64,000 nt of DNA from Cepaea nemoralis. Lineage: Eukaryota > Mollusca > Gastropoda > Stylommatophora > Helicidae. A program made the position numbers and the translations under genes. The notes under the pieces are model-generated. The model was not told where the DNA came from, ran no database searches, and worked only from the letters and a program-made list of their open reading frames with translations. The stretch lies in the NCBI GenBank assembly GCA_014155875.1, contig JACEFZ010005600.1, positions 797,501 through 861,500 on the forward strand. The letters are read 5' to 3'. Shown here piece after piece: positions 1 to 10,866 of this stretch; position 1 is the stretch's first letter, and every line of letters starts with the position of its first letter.

Positions 1-171
1 ACGAGTGTTCTTCACCTTCTGCCTTTGTCTACCAAGTGAATCCCAGTCTCTTCTATCGGGACCATCCCTTTAGACATTCTTGTAACGAGCCATAATTTCT
101 AGAGACTGTCGGCAATCTCTTGGATAGGGATTTTGCCTATTTCAATAGAAACACCCTAACGGTCGGTGACA
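1..171 (+). mobile_element. 3' end of 5' LTR (truncated by window)
   Basis: This stretch matches 6490-6661 almost base for base, with about seven differences in roughly 170 bases. Both copies end in GGTCGGTGACA and then diverge. The first is followed by a primer binding site and the second by unrelated AACT repeats, as expected for the 5' and 3' LTRs of one element. The start of this LTR lies outside the window. The divergence suggests an insertion that is not very recent. Confidence 0.9.
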
Positions 172-173
172 AC

Positions 174-191
174 TGGGGGCTCGTCCGGGAT
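174..191 (+). promoter_or_regulatory. Primer binding site, proline-tRNA type
   Basis: The 18 bases TGGGGGCTCGTCCGGGAT begin two bases after the LTR end. This is the complement of the 3' end of tRNA-Pro, the primer site well known from gammaretroviruses. Its placement right behind the LTR fixes the LTR boundary and the element's orientation. Confidence 0.88.
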
Positions 192-496
192 CTACCCAGC
201 TAATTAGAAACAATATTTCTAATAAATTATGTTACTTGGTACAAAAAATCTTTTTCTCATCTCAGTAAAGGGTTGAGTAGTTTAGGAAACTCTGTATTTA
301 GTCGTTTCCATTCGATTGAGAGAGGAGTGAAAGTGTGTTTTGTATCATTGTTTGTAATAACCATTTTTGTGTATGTACTAATAAGATTTGTAAATTATTG
401 CAATTGTATTAGTATAACGTGAATTGGGAAGTAGTATAATATTGATATAGAAATTGTAGTGCACTGATCACTCTCCCTCTCAGTCAAAACTCAGTC

Positions 497-1996
497 ATGA
501 GTTCATCAGCAGATTTGCACGCAGCAGCGGTAGCTATGGGGTTATCGGGGCCCGAAGCAGCCAAATATGTCCATGATATGGAGAGGGAGTTAAGGAAAGA
601 AAACAGGGAAGATAAAATGCGTAGGCATGAACTCGAGCTTAAGAAACTGGAAGCAGCAACAGAACTTAAGAAAATCGAGGCTGAGAAAGAACTTAGGCAG
701 TTACAGGAAAACGAAAAAATCCGACAGCATGAGTTGAGGATGAAAGAGCTAGAAAACCAAGCTCTATCAGCAACCTGTTCTAACGCCAGCTCTCCAGCAC
801 CCAGCATTGAAACCCAGCTACATTCGACTTCTCATGTGGGTCCTATGAGTTTTCCTTTGATGCCGTTCGAGGAAACTCAGGAACAATTGGATAGTTACCT
901 TCAGAAATTCGAGAAATTAGCTGAGTCATTTGGGTTGGCTAGGGAACACTGGAACTTGAAGCTTTCTCAGGGACTGAGGGGACCAGCGTATGTAGTCTTT
1001 CAGGGACTACCTCCCGGCCATGAAAATTCTTATGAAAGTTTGAAATCGGCTTTATTGAAGAGATATGAGTTAACCCCAGCTGCTTATCAGCGGAAATTCC
1101 GAACCGCAAGACGTCTGAAGGGTGAGTCATTCTCACAATTGTCAGCTCGTCTGCAGAGTTATCTCTGTAAATGGGAGACATTGGGAGAGTATGAACACTC
1201 CTATGCGGGCTTGCGGGATATGATTTTGTGTGAGCAGCTGAGGAACTGTATGTCGAAGCCGATGGAAACTTTCATCATTGAACAAGGGGCACAAACACTG
1301 GAGGAAATGATAGTCTTGGCTGAAAGATATGTGACTGCCCATGGGGACTCTGTCCAAACGCAACCTCCCCAACCTCAACAGAACCCACCTCCAACCAACC
1401 AGGGACAATCCCCTAGCAATATACCAGCAGACCAGAGGCAACCCCAGCAGCAGCAGCAGCATAATAAAAAACAAACCATATCTGGGGCTAGAAAACCATA
1501 CTGCACGAATTGTCATAATAATTCCCACACTACGGCAGACTGCAAGCGCACAGCAAAACCCCAGATTGCGGCTTGCTTCTCGATAGGGAAGAAAACCACT
1601 ACACTACCAACGCCTCCCGAAATGAGAGGACATCGAGTGGTAGAGAAGATCAATGTCAATGGACAGTTGGTCGAGTGTCTGCATGATACGGGGTTAACGT
1701 ATGATGCCATAATAGCATCGCACTTAGTAAAACCTGGTCAGTTGACGCAAAACATGGTTGAAGTTATGGGTGCGACAAGAAGTTCGCCTACCCTAACTTT
1801 ACCAATAGCCCAATTGTTAGTTAACTCTAGATGTGTAAAGGGAACTATATCGGCAGCAGTGATGACTGACCCTATCTATAACATGGTACTGGGAAGTAAA
1901 TATGTTTATTTAGGGGAACCATCCACTCCCATGATAGTAGGGAGTGCACTGACCCATGTCCCAACTCTAACACCTGGCTGTAACCAACTTTCCTAG
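497..1996 (+). CDS. gag: Ty3/Gypsy-like gag with SCAN-like domain, CCHC knuckle and retropepsin-like tail
   Basis: This 499-residue ORF opens with ATG about 300 bases after the primer site. A charged Lys/Glu-rich helix, likely coiled coil, covers residues 25-90. Residues 120-270 form an alpha-helical capsid-type region whose LLKRYELTPAAYQRKFR segment resembles SCAN domains, which are known to derive from Gypsy-type gag. A Pro/Gln-rich linker leads to a CX2CX4HX4C zinc knuckle (C336-C349). A protease-like module follows, with LHDTG around D397 and a later VLGSKY, as in retropepsins. The ORF then stops where pol should continue. Gag would package element RNA in the cytoplasm. The reading frame is intact although pol is missing, which fits a non-autonomous element that keeps its own gag. 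Recent death of an autonomous copy is the alternative. Confidence 0.85.
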   Translation: MSSSADLHAAAVAMGLSGPEAAKYVHDMERELRKENREDKMRRHELELKKLEAATELKKIEAEKELRQLQENEKIRQHELRMKELENQALSATCSNASSPAPSIETQLHSTSHVGPMSFPLMPFEETQEQLDSYLQKFEKLAESFGLAREHWNLKLSQGLRGPAYVVFQGLPPGHENSYESLKSALLKRYELTPAAYQRKFRTARRLKGESFSQLSARLQSYLCKWETLGEYEHSYAGLRDMILCEQLRNCMSKPMETFIIEQGAQTLEEMIVLAERYVTAHGDSVQTQPPQPQQNPPPTNQGQSPSNIPADQRQPQQQQQHNKKQTISGARKPYCTNCHNNSHTTADCKRTAKPQIAACFSIGKKTTTLPTPPEMRGHRVVEKINVNGQLVECLHDTGLTYDAIIASHLVKPGQLTQNMVEVMGATRSSPTLTLPIAQLLVNSRCVKGTISAAVMTDPIYNMVLGSKYVYLGEPSTPMIVGSALTHVPTLTPGCNQLS

Positions 1997-1997
1997 T

Positions 1998-2435
1998 GCT
2001 AGGAAGACTCTCCAGAGAGGGAAATTGTTTTCCTCTAAACGTTCGCTAGCGGTAAGGGACAAAGTTTTACTCTTAAGATCTAGTGGGACTAATAAGGAGA
2101 CTGAGTGGCAAGGACCATTCCCCATAATGGAGAAAGTGTCCAACACCAAATATAAAATCTTCATGAAAGGTAAGATGAAAATCTACCACATTAAATGGCT
2201 CCGCATATATTGTGACAGAGCAAAAGAACGACCGGTACATCTGGTAGCTCTAAATGTTGTTCAGAAAGTAGGGAGGAGGGAAGAACCTCTTAGCTTTCCA
2301 TACCTACCTCTGAATGGATCCTCACTAAACTTATCTGGAGAAACGCCAGGTCATACCAAAGTACCAAGCCAGCCCCGGAGTCGAAAGAAGTCTTATAGAT
2401 CCTTCTCTAGATGGGAACAATTGATTCAGATATAA
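1998..2435 (+). pseudogene. Integrase C-terminal remnant, rest of pol deleted
   Basis: The frame reads ARKTLQRGKLF, then VRDKVLLL, EWQGPFPIMEKV and KIYHIKWLRIY. This is the GPY/F-type SH3 module at the C-terminus of Ty3/Gypsy integrases. No ATG opens it, and it begins directly after the protease-frame stop at 1996. Reverse transcriptase, RNase H and the integrase catalytic core, normally several kilobases, are absent. The deletion therefore joins the protease tail to the integrase tail around 1975-2000. With an integrase tail as the last pol piece, the parent most simply had the usual RT-RNase H-integrase order. Confidence 0.8.
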
Positions 2436-2517
2436 ACTATGGTGAGAATGCATAGTCGATCTAGGCTCATCCACCCTAAAAGTTCGCTAAGCCGTACTTT
2501 TCTCTAGGGGCGGCATA

Positions 2518-5500
2518 TGTGACGGGATGAGTCTAGATCACTATGCAAACACCACCACTACTACGTTAGTGGAATTCCTATTTACATTCTGGATTCAGTA
2601 CAGCAGCTAAATTACTAATAATGACGTCATAATGACCATGCGGACATTTTCTGCACTAAAACTACACAGTGCACTATTGGGGACAGCATGTATTTTCACA
2701 CCATCTATTCAATGATGTAACAAGGGAAATTCCCTGTCTTCAACCCTTATCATTAATACCAAGTATATAGCCGGCACTCCCTAGCAACGGGAATACGGCG
2801 ATATGCTATTAGTACTGCGGCACCCGGAAATTGTGACTAACGACTTCCGTCCGGTTCACAACGACCATAGCTGCTGTGCTAAGCAGACCTTACATGAAGT
2901 GGGCTGCCATATCCAACTCCATCCTTGGTAGTTTATACCAAAACAGATCTTTATTGCTGCAATAAGACTGGGGGTGAGTGTAATAACACAATAGTTACGA
3001 TTATAGTAAGGAGTGTGTACACATTTATATTCTGATATTAGGAAAACACAAACTTTCCCGACCATGTATATTTATGAAACTTGGGATTTGAAATGGGAGA
3101 TATTGAGAGAAAACATATGGGGCCTAGATATATAAATATATTTATAGATAAATATATATATATATATAATGTATAAACCTTACTGATTATTTTCATATGC
3201 AGTTTGGGAATGTATTTACGTGTATATTTTGTTGAAAATATGATTACATGATTTTGCCATGTGTCACAAAATAAAACCGTGAGTTTAACCCGTTGATTAT
3301 TATAGAGGATTTCTGATTAAACGGACGATCTGCTAAGCGACAATTGTTTCAACTAATACAGAGAAAACATTCATAGTTGTGGCTGCACGTGTTCCCCAAA
3401 CAGGTCGGGCATAAATAACAGCGGTACTCGTACATCTGGTCAGCAAAAATAGGAACACTCGGAAGTGAGATGAATGCATACATCGCTTTGACAGTTTATC
3501 AACAGTCAGAGACAACCGCAATTGGCAGCTAGGGACAGGTAACAGTCTATCTGTCAATTTATAGTTTCCGGAACATCAAGAAGATTGGCAGCTTGTTGGG
3601 GAAAACTGTTGTTGGGATCATACAGTAACTCGTTAGTTTGTTGGGGGAGTCAAAACTAGTGATGACAACTTTGACAGTGACTAGGCAAGGGAAAATCGAT
3701 TCTTGACAATGGATGATATGCCAAAATAACGCCTGCAGGACATAAACCATGTCACGTGACCAATTTTAGGTTTTGCCATAAACCATGATTGGGAGAAAGA
3801 GGGTTGACCAAAACCGTGGATTATGATGGACGTGTTTGTGGGAGAGCTCTACAGTGTTAGATTAATTTAAGATTAACTAGCATGTGTCGTTATGGCAAAG
3901 TGTAGTAGCCATCCCGGGAATGAGGCGGTTTTGCATAAGGTAGTCAATATAGTCTATTAGTTCTAATTAATATAGACTGTAACCTTGTTAAAACTAAAGT
4001 GTGATGATTAGCACTGTTAGTGGAAAACTAACTAGAGTAGGGAAGTGATACTTGGCTCTGTTAGTTGAAAATAGATTAGTGAAGTGTTGATAAGCTTTAC
4101 AAGTTGAGAATAGAGTAATGATGGATAATTGGGAGACGGGGAAATTGCCCGCTGGGGTTTTGCACTCTGTATGGGTCTTTCCTTGTCATAGCCTGATTCG
4201 GCCCTAGGTGGGTAGCTAATCTGCTCTATGACAGTGTTTAGTTAGCTAAAGATCACTGAGCAAGGCAATAGGCTTACACTCAGCCGGTAGGATCAGTGAC
4301 TAGTACTATCACCAGATGTGTTGTTTCTATCCTAGGTTCCCTACCAGATCCGAGGAAACTCAACAAGGTTTTAGGAAAGGTTCAAATCCCATTCGGAAGA
4401 ACACCAGTTGAACAGTCAATAAAGTTTCGTACAGAACGTAACTAAAGCTAGAAGGAAGATGATTCACCAAAGACGGGTGATGATTGTTGATGCACCACAC
4501 AGCATCAGACAGTAGTAACTAACCGAGAACATTAATTATAATAGTTACATAGTGTGATATAATCTCGTGTAATAGAACACAAGACATGATACTTGAGGCT
4601 AGATAGACACGAGTTAGGATCAAGTACATTAACAATTAACATTAATAACTGTGTACACACTACAAAGGACTTGTGCATTCTTTAGGAACGATAGGAACGT
4701 ACATTGTGTAGGGTGCAACCGGTCCATGATTAACTGTTATTACCACCGGTGTCTATTTCGGATGATCATGAAATGGGATTACCAGAGGTCTGCAGAGGCA
4801 AGTCAGTATCCGGCAAGATGGTTTCGGCACTGGGTGAGATGTACCTGTTCTGATGTAACGTGCTGTGGTCTAGCCTTGCTAGGATGAGCTGACTGGGTTG
4901 TTGTCTGAGAGTCCGATTCTACACACTTTATAGAACACGTCACACATTTTCTTCGCATACACGTCTCATATACGTTACACTTTTCTTTTAATAAATTAAT
5001 CTTTATTAATTTTTAGAAGCAAGCGTTGTTGAGTATGTTGCGTTGGATAAGTATGAGAGGGGGCATAGTACGACAGTGAGAGAGTGATAGGAAAAGGTGT
5101 CCATTGGCTGATGGAGTGTGTTGGACGGAAGCTGGTAGATTCTCCAGGATATTGATAGGGAAAAAAATATTATAATGTGGGTGTTGACTCTCTTCACTCC
5201 AGGGACGACACTTTAAAGGAAGGACACGACACCATGTGGGCAGAAGTAGAAGAGGCACGTGGAACATAATTCTCACATGCCAGCAATATTACTAGGCCAT
5301 TTATATTCCAACATAAATTTGCTTAGCCCTAATTCGCCGCCATGCCGAACTACACGACACTGACGGTCATAAGTTCAAAGCAAATACCATGTGGTGAGGA
5401 ATCAGAATTTGGGGAGTAAATAACTCAACAAGGGATAACTGAGACATCCTAAAGCTCAATGCCTGAAATATCTCAGCCCCCTTGCTTGCCTGCTGGCCTT

Positions 5501-6661
5501 CTTCTTATCTTTTAGCTCGTATATTCTGTGGGGTATACCTCACGACTTCGTGGCGACACTTGATTGCTTTATGCCTAATGATTGATGTGGGATTAGGTTG
5601 AATTATTGTTGGCCTTTCCTTAGCTATCTAGGGAAACATCCTGGCTGCCCATGACTTCCTCACCATGGTGTTAAGGAATGCACCAGTAATTATTGCATAT
5701 CACTTCAAGTTTTACAACCATGTACATTTTGTAATGCCTTTTTCAAACAAAGATTTGTCTACATGTTCTACTCCAATGGACCGTGTGGTCTTAGAATGTG
5801 TCCACTTCTGGACCCTTTTTCACCTTGTATCACCATGTCATACAAGGTATAGCCAAGCTGATAAGAGCTATTGGCCCTTTGCTTTTGATACAGAATAGCA
5901 GAGAGGAATTGTGTTTTGTTCCTGTTCTGCATCTGACACATACACAACAGACACACAACACCAGCACTCAGACACATTGCTATTGTCAAGACACTAAGGA
6001 GTTTGCAACTGTTTGTTTTATTTAAAGAGCCTCGCTGCTGATACTCCTGAAACCTAACTGAGCATCGTACACCTGTCGAATGCCAGGGTCGACTCCAAGA
6101 CATACTCCAAACGAAAGCCAGCACTATTCCTAAACAAGATCAGATTGTCTCAGGTGACTCTGTGTCTACATGTGTTCTGAGTGTGTCACTGTCTGGATGG
6201 TGTGAATGATGATATGCTATCTAGCTAAGCATCAGAAAACTATTTTTTTTTGTGTGCCTGTAACAAATTATATTGTCCCAGTTCACCAATTGAACGACAA
6301 TTTTCATTATCTCTTTTATTATTAAAGAGTTTATTGTTTTATACTTGCACCCACGTACTCCACTCGTGATCATTTGAACGAAAGGCGTGCGTGTGAGTGT
6401 GTGAAAGTATTTAAAACAGGGGGCTTCATCAAATGACGAAGGATCACCGACAGATAAACTAGACATTCGTGTTAGGTCTTCCTACATACAGGAGTGTTCT
6501 TCACCTTCTGCCTTTGTCTACCAAGTGAATCCCAGTCTCTTCTATCGGGACTATCCCTTTAGACATTCTTGTAACGAGCCATAATATCTAGAGACTGTCG
6601 GCAAACTCTTTGATAGGGATTTCTGTCTATTTCAATAGAAACACCCTAACGGTCGGTGACA
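2518..6661 (+). mobile_element. Putative long 3' LTR
   Basis: The right end is firm because it matches the 5' LTR end. The left end is inferred: TGTGACGGGATGAG at 2518 follows the purine-rich AGGGGCGG, which could be the polypurine tract, and TGTGACGGG is a common Gypsy LTR start. This gives an LTR of about 4.1 kb, long but not unknown. Part of it (about 3880-5230) recurs in degraded form at 11450-13050. No reliable gene lies inside. A minus-strand 118-residue ORF (5768-6124) with one hydrophobic stretch is probably chance. AT-rich TATATA stretches near 3140-3170 might serve a promoter. A nested insertion inside a shorter LTR cannot be excluded. Confidence 0.6.
2621..2630 (+). promoter_or_regulatory. 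CRE-like palindrome in LTR
   Basis: ATGACGTCAT is a perfect 10-base palindrome containing TGACGTCA, the CREB/ATF site. It sits about 100 bases into the putative LTR, where U3 promoter elements would be. The related sequence further right also has TGACGTCA, at 11304-11311. The function is inferred from the motif only. Confidence 0.3.
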
Positions 6662-6781
6662 CTACTAACTAACTAACTAAGTAACCTACTAACTAACTAA
6701 CTAAGTAACCTACTAACTAACTAACTAACTAAGTAACCTACTAACTAACTAACTAAGTAACTAACTAACTAACTAACTCAC
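6662..6781 (+). repeat. Degenerate AACT tetranucleotide array
   Basis: Runs of AACT are punctuated by AAGTAACCTACT, giving a longer composite period. It abuts the LTR end exactly. Read on the minus strand it is a GTTA-type array about 85 bases past the end of the neighbouring minus-strand RT fragment, so it may be that LINE's microsatellite tail. Confidence 0.85.
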
Positions 6782-6865
6782 AATTATTAAGCAGATCGTG
6801 GCAAATACAAATAACGTGGAGATTAAATGTCAGAGGAGACTTGAAAGTAAGATAACAAACAATCA

Positions 6866-7488
6866 ATTAAATGCCGTCTCCACAATGAAGATTGGCTGTA
6901 ATGGATCTCCTACACTGTCTATCTCTCGTCCTGACTGTACATTCTTCTTTCAGGCTGCTGTTCGTCCATCTCTTGTTGTTATCTTCCCACTTGTATCGTT
7001 GACTACCCCATGCTGGCTTGCCCTCAACCGTGCCTTCCTGCATGGTATTTACAAGAGTATCATGTCTTTTAACGTGGCTGAAATATCTCACTTGCCTCCT
7101 CTTTATTTCTTTCATCAACACTCTCTTCATTCCCAGTTTTCTAGAACCTCTGTATTTGATTTTTTTTTTTTTTTTGTCCATTAATTACGACATATTCGTG
7201 TGTTTATCCCCATCTCCAGGTCCTCTATTCGACTTTCTAATTGCTTGTTCGATGCCCAGGCTTCCGCGCCATACAATAGTGTTGAATATACGTAACATTT
7301 GACAATTTCATTTCAATGTGTTGTTAATCTCTCTAGATGTTAATACAGATTTCATGCCGCTGAAAGCATTTTTGGCCATTCCTATTCTCCTTTTGATTTA
7401 TGTTTCACTTCTGGCATCATCTGTTATTATATGTCCAAGATAGGAGAAACTTGTTACTTGTTCTAGTATCTCCCCGTTTACTGTCTCA
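6866..7488 (-). pseudogene. RTE-like non-LTR retrotransposon, RT C-terminal fragment
   Basis: On the minus strand the right part reads VNGEILEQVTSFSYLGHII, the post-palm strand typical of RTE-like reverse transcriptases. The left part ends with VRYFSHVKRHDTLVNTMQEG and ANLHCGDGI, the usual C-terminal region of this family. Stops and shifts separate the pieces, so it is dead. The catalytic core is missing, as in a 5'-truncated insertion. A second RT fragment ends immediately to the right at 7499. Its tail could be inserted into, or at the edge of, this older copy. The same C-terminal end recurs near 38566. Confidence 0.75.
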
Positions 7489-7501
7489 TCTCATCTCATC
7501 A
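7484..7501 (-). repeat. GATGA 3' tail of the RT element
   Basis: Read on the minus strand, the coding end ACAAGAGGAACA is followed by TGATGAGATGAGATGAG. Short tandem tails replace poly(A) in RTE-type elements. The same coding end plus tail appears at 54030-54067, which confirms this as the element's true 3' terminus. Confidence 0.75.
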
Positions 7502-8938
7502 TGTTCCTCTTGTACCTTGCGGTGTCGAGGTGAAGTATAAACTTCGTGAGAGTGCCCGGTTATGGGCTTCGTATATCGACATTCCCATGGATTCTGTTAT
7601 TCCCTCAGTCCAACGTTTACGTGGTCGGCCTCTTCCTCTGTTTCCATCTGGTCTGTACATCATTGCTTGTTGTGGCATGCTGTTGACTGGTAGCCTACTT
7701 GCATGGCCAAACCATTTGACTTGCTGCTTTCTAATAAAATCTAGAGCAGCTTTAACCCCTACTTTAGTCCTGATTTCTTCATTTCTGATCTTATCTCTTC
7801 TTGATACGTTGAGTATTCTTCTCAGAAACCTCATTTCTGTTGTTGTGATTTTTCTTTTCTCTTTTTCTGTCATTGTCCAGGTTTGGCATTGGTAGCAGAG
7901 AGTTGGTAGGAAGATTGTGTTGTAAAGTGCTTTCTTAGTAGTTATTGATACATGTTTGTTCTTTAGTATTGGTGCCATTTGTCCAATGAGTTGATTTGCC
8001 TTATTGCACCTATTTTCGATCTCGTCTTCTGATCTGCCATTTGATGATATTATACTTCCTAGGTACTTGAAGCTCTTTACTTGTTTCAAGGGATGTTCGT
8101 TTAGGTGAATTGTTGCTGTTTGTTCTTCTTTAGTTATAGTCATTACCTCTGTTTTGCTTGTGCTAATTTTCATGTTATGTTCCCTACACATTTCGTTTAG
8201 ACTATTCATGTGGTCTTGTAATTCAGCTTCTGATTTTGCTATTTGTGCTTGGTCGTCCGCAAACAGGAGTTCTCTAATGGTTAGATTTGCAGATGGTTCT
8301 TCTTCTGTGTTCTCGTCATGCGGTATTCTTGCTGTCTCTGCTTGGCTGGTTTCTTTACATATGTTGTCTATATATGTTATGAACAAGAGAGGGGACAGGA
8401 CACAACCTTGTCGTACTCCAGATCTTATAGTGAAGGGTTCTGAGTGTTCTCCAGTTGCTCTCACTATGCATTCACTGTTGTTGTATAAACTTCTGCATAG
8501 GTTTGTTAGATGTGTACTCACTCCATATTGTTTAAGGATTTCCCACAGCTTGTTTCTATCTACCCTATCAAATGCCTTTTCTTGGTCGACAAAGGCTAAG
8601 TAGAGTGTTTCATTGAATTCAATTGATTTTTCTATAAGTTGTCTAAGAGCAAAAATGGCGTCTGTGCATCCTTTGTTTTTCCTAAATCCAAGCTGCGTTT
8701 CGCTTAGCTGGGGTTCTAAAGTAGTTCGTAATCTTTTTTCAAGAATTTTGCAAACTATTTTCCCAGTATGACTCAACAGTGAAATGCCTCTGTATTGTGT
8801 GCAATCTCTTTTGCTGCCTTTGTTTTTCCAAATTGTGATAATTATGGCATTTCCCCAGTCTCGTGGTGTCTGTTGTTCTACCCAAACATGGTTGAATAGT
8901 CTACTGTGATGTTCACTAATGGCCTTTCCTTTCCACCG
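7499..8938 (-). pseudogene. RTE-superfamily reverse transcriptase, 5'-truncated
   Basis: An open frame from the stop at 7499-7501 to an ATG at 8776 gives 425 residues. The coding match continues upstream without a stop to about 8938 (PRDWGNAIIITIWKNKG, then YRGISLL), so that ATG is internal. Visible RT motifs in order: QLGFRKNKGCTDAIFALRQL, YLAFVDQEKAFDRV with a catalytic Asp, GVRQGCVLSPLLF, the FADD catalytic box, FKYLGSII, and a C-terminal GRGRPRKRW. The endonuclease and N-terminus are missing. The enzyme would copy its RNA at a nicked target. The stop codon lies inside a GATGA tail, so there is practically no 3' UTR. The long open frame implies a fairly young insertion. Confidence 0.85.
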
Positions 8939-8974
8939 CTAATTATAACAGCTTTCGTCTTTTTTTATGTTTAT

Positions 8975-9212
8975 ATCTAAGCCACCGAACTCCGTGGTGA
9001 AGGGCTTATGGGTGCGATTCGTAATCCCGCTTACCCGCATCCGAAACACAGCTGTGCACATTTGGCAGCAGACATCGTTGAGCTGAGTTTTAACGATTGG
9101 TATGGGAGCCGGTCGTTTAGCAAGCAATGGCAAACTACTGAACGTAAACTTGCCAAGACATCAACAACAGCAGTAAAATGCTGGTGCTGACAGCGACGTC
9201 CTGTAAAACGGA
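8975..9212 (+). mobile_element. tRNA-derived SINE, copy 1
   Basis: This is one of five related copies in the window (also 10066-10285, 35066-35300, 40890-41225 and 46570-46660). The head has an A-box-like TGGTGAAGGGC and a B-box-like segment ending in CCGAAAC, so it looks tRNA-derived. The body contains TTTGGCAGCAGAC, GCAATGGCAAACTACTGAACG and AATGCTGGTG. The end is CGTCCTGTAAAACGGATATGCAA. It lies directly upstream of the initiator tRNA repeat. Confidence 0.7.
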
Positions 9213-9293
9213 TATGCAACCACACAGAAAACAAAAATATCTAAGCCGACTAAGCCATCCATATCATGGGTAACAAACACCAGGTTATATATA

Positions 9294-9400
<107 letters not shown>

Positions 9401-9532
9401 ATGAGACTGTTTAATTAAAGCGACACCGACAGATTGTTCAAAGTGTACGGTCCACGTGAAGTAAAAACAGGTGATTTCATCAGACACAGGATCACGCGCT
9501 ACTGTACACAAATAGATACTAAGACCTTAACT

Positions 9533-9604
9533 AGCAGAGTGGCGCAGTGGAAGCGTGCTGGGCCCATAACCCAGAGGTCCGTGGATCGAAACCACGCTCT
9601 GCTA
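9533..9604 (+). tRNA. Initiator tRNA-Met (CAT)
   Basis: The 72-nt sequence folds as a eukaryotic initiator tRNA. The acceptor AGCAGAG pairs with CTCTGCT and A73 follows. The anticodon arm is CTGGG-CCCATAA-CCCAG with anticodon CAT. The T arm is CGTGG-ATCGAAA-CCACG. The A in place of T54, the A1:T72 pair and the run of G:C pairs in the anticodon stem are initiator hallmarks. Internal promoters are TGGCGCAGTGG (A box) and GGATCGAAACC (B box). A run of eight T's four bases downstream would terminate Pol III. It is the only one of four copies here without damage. Its product would start translation. The surrounding copies show that it belongs to a dispersed or formerly tandem repeat, so expression is not guaranteed. 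Confidence 0.9.
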
Positions 9605-10065
9605 AATATTTTTTTTCTTTTAAATATACTTTAGTATTCTTCAAATCCCAGAGAGGAATTAGACATATCGATATCAAATCAACAGATAAGATAATTATAG
9701 AAGTACTACTCAAGGCGGAGATAATCACAAAGAAATCATGAGAAAAGAAATACGTCCCCAAAAATGAAAACAACAGAAAAAAAAGAAAACAAAACAAAAC
9801 AAACGAAGCAATGAATAATGATGGGCTCTGAAAGACACACATTCACAGGAAATGGGTGAAAAACAAGAGTATTTAAAAAAAAAAAAGAATTATTGAAATG
9901 AAAAATAACAAAATAATGAAGATTAAATGTATGTACACATATGGAACAAGTATGCATTTGATTGCCATATAAATGAATTAGACAACGAAAAGATAGAAAG
10001 ACAAAAAGAAAGGAGGGAGACACTGCCTATTTAAAGCCCGACACAATGGATCATTGGTTAATTGT
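9605..10065. other. AT-rich stretch, no gene seen
   Basis: After the tRNA terminator the sequence is A- and T-rich with short homopolymers. It does not match the downstream spacer seen behind the other tRNA copies. Confidence 0.6.
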
Positions 10066-10285
10066 ATATCCTTTTCAAGACGTTGCAGTCAACTCCAGCA
10101 TTTTGTTGTTGTTGGTTGTTTGTTATTTCTGGGGAAGTTTAAGTTCGGTAGTTTGCCATTGCTTTCTGAACGACCGGCACTCAAATACTTGTATGGGAGC
10201 CAACGCAAGACGGTCTGCTGGCAAATATCACACAGCTGTGTTTCGAACGCACTATGCGGGATTACGCACCACAGAGACCGCACAA
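10066..10285 (-). mobile_element. tRNA-derived SINE, copy 2
   Basis: A reverse-oriented copy of the family at 8975. It shows the complements of the body segments GCAATGGCAAACTAC and GCTGGAGTTGACTGC and of the B-box-like GTTCGAAACAC. The tRNA-like head lies at the right. A short A-rich tract follows at 10300. Confidence 0.7.
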
Positions 10286-10344
10286 TGGATAGAAAGAACG
10301 AAAAAAAAAAAAAGAACACGTATAAATGGCCGAAAGAAAATATT

Positions 10345-10640
10345 GCTTGCTTGCTTGTGTTCGTTGGCTTGAGCTCCAACGCGAAGTCCTGTATGTCGGA
10401 TGAAGACATCCTGTTGTCCAACATCTGTGTGATGTCATACAGGACCTGAGGTTTGCGTGAGTATCCGTTGTCCCATGTCTGGCTTATTGGTGTGCAGACT
10501 GGTTGTTCCTTGCCGTACAGGACTTTGGAGGAATCGGCGACCCTACTGACTTTAGCCAGGACCCCGAAGGGACCTGTCGCCCAGGACGCTCGACGAGGAC
10601 GCGTCAATAGGTCTTGGCCAGTATATAACCCGAAAGAAAG
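10345..10640 (-). other. Unidentified open coding-like stretch
   Basis: The minus frame is open across this non-repetitive, GC-richer patch, which lies between a SINE and a simple repeat. It includes RRASWATGPFGVLAKVSRV and, further on, QPVCTPISQTWDNGYSRKP. It has no recognisable domain, and the ORF extends into simple sequence on both sides. It could be a captured exon, a fragment of an unknown element, or chance. I do not recognise it. Confidence 0.2.
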
Positions 10641-10842
10641 AAAGAAACAGACAAACAAACACACAAACAAACAAAAAAGACACCTATTTAAATCTACCCA
10701 AAAAAGGATATAAGGAACGACAGAAAGAAACACAGAATAAATGAAATCAGAGGGATTTAAATTTGTGAGTTTTAACGCAGATACCCAGTTTTTCGTGGAT
10801 TTGTGATTTCTAAAATGGCCAACTTTGAACCCGAAGAAGTGT

Positions 10843-10866
10843 TAATAATAATAATAATAATAATAA
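10843..10866 (+). repeat. AAT trinucleotide microsatellite
   Basis: About eight AAT units in tandem. Confidence 0.9.

Noticed and set aside
2856..5898. Short ORFs within the long LTR
   Set aside because: All are under 90 codons, on both strands, without motifs. Their density is what AT-rich non-coding DNA would give.
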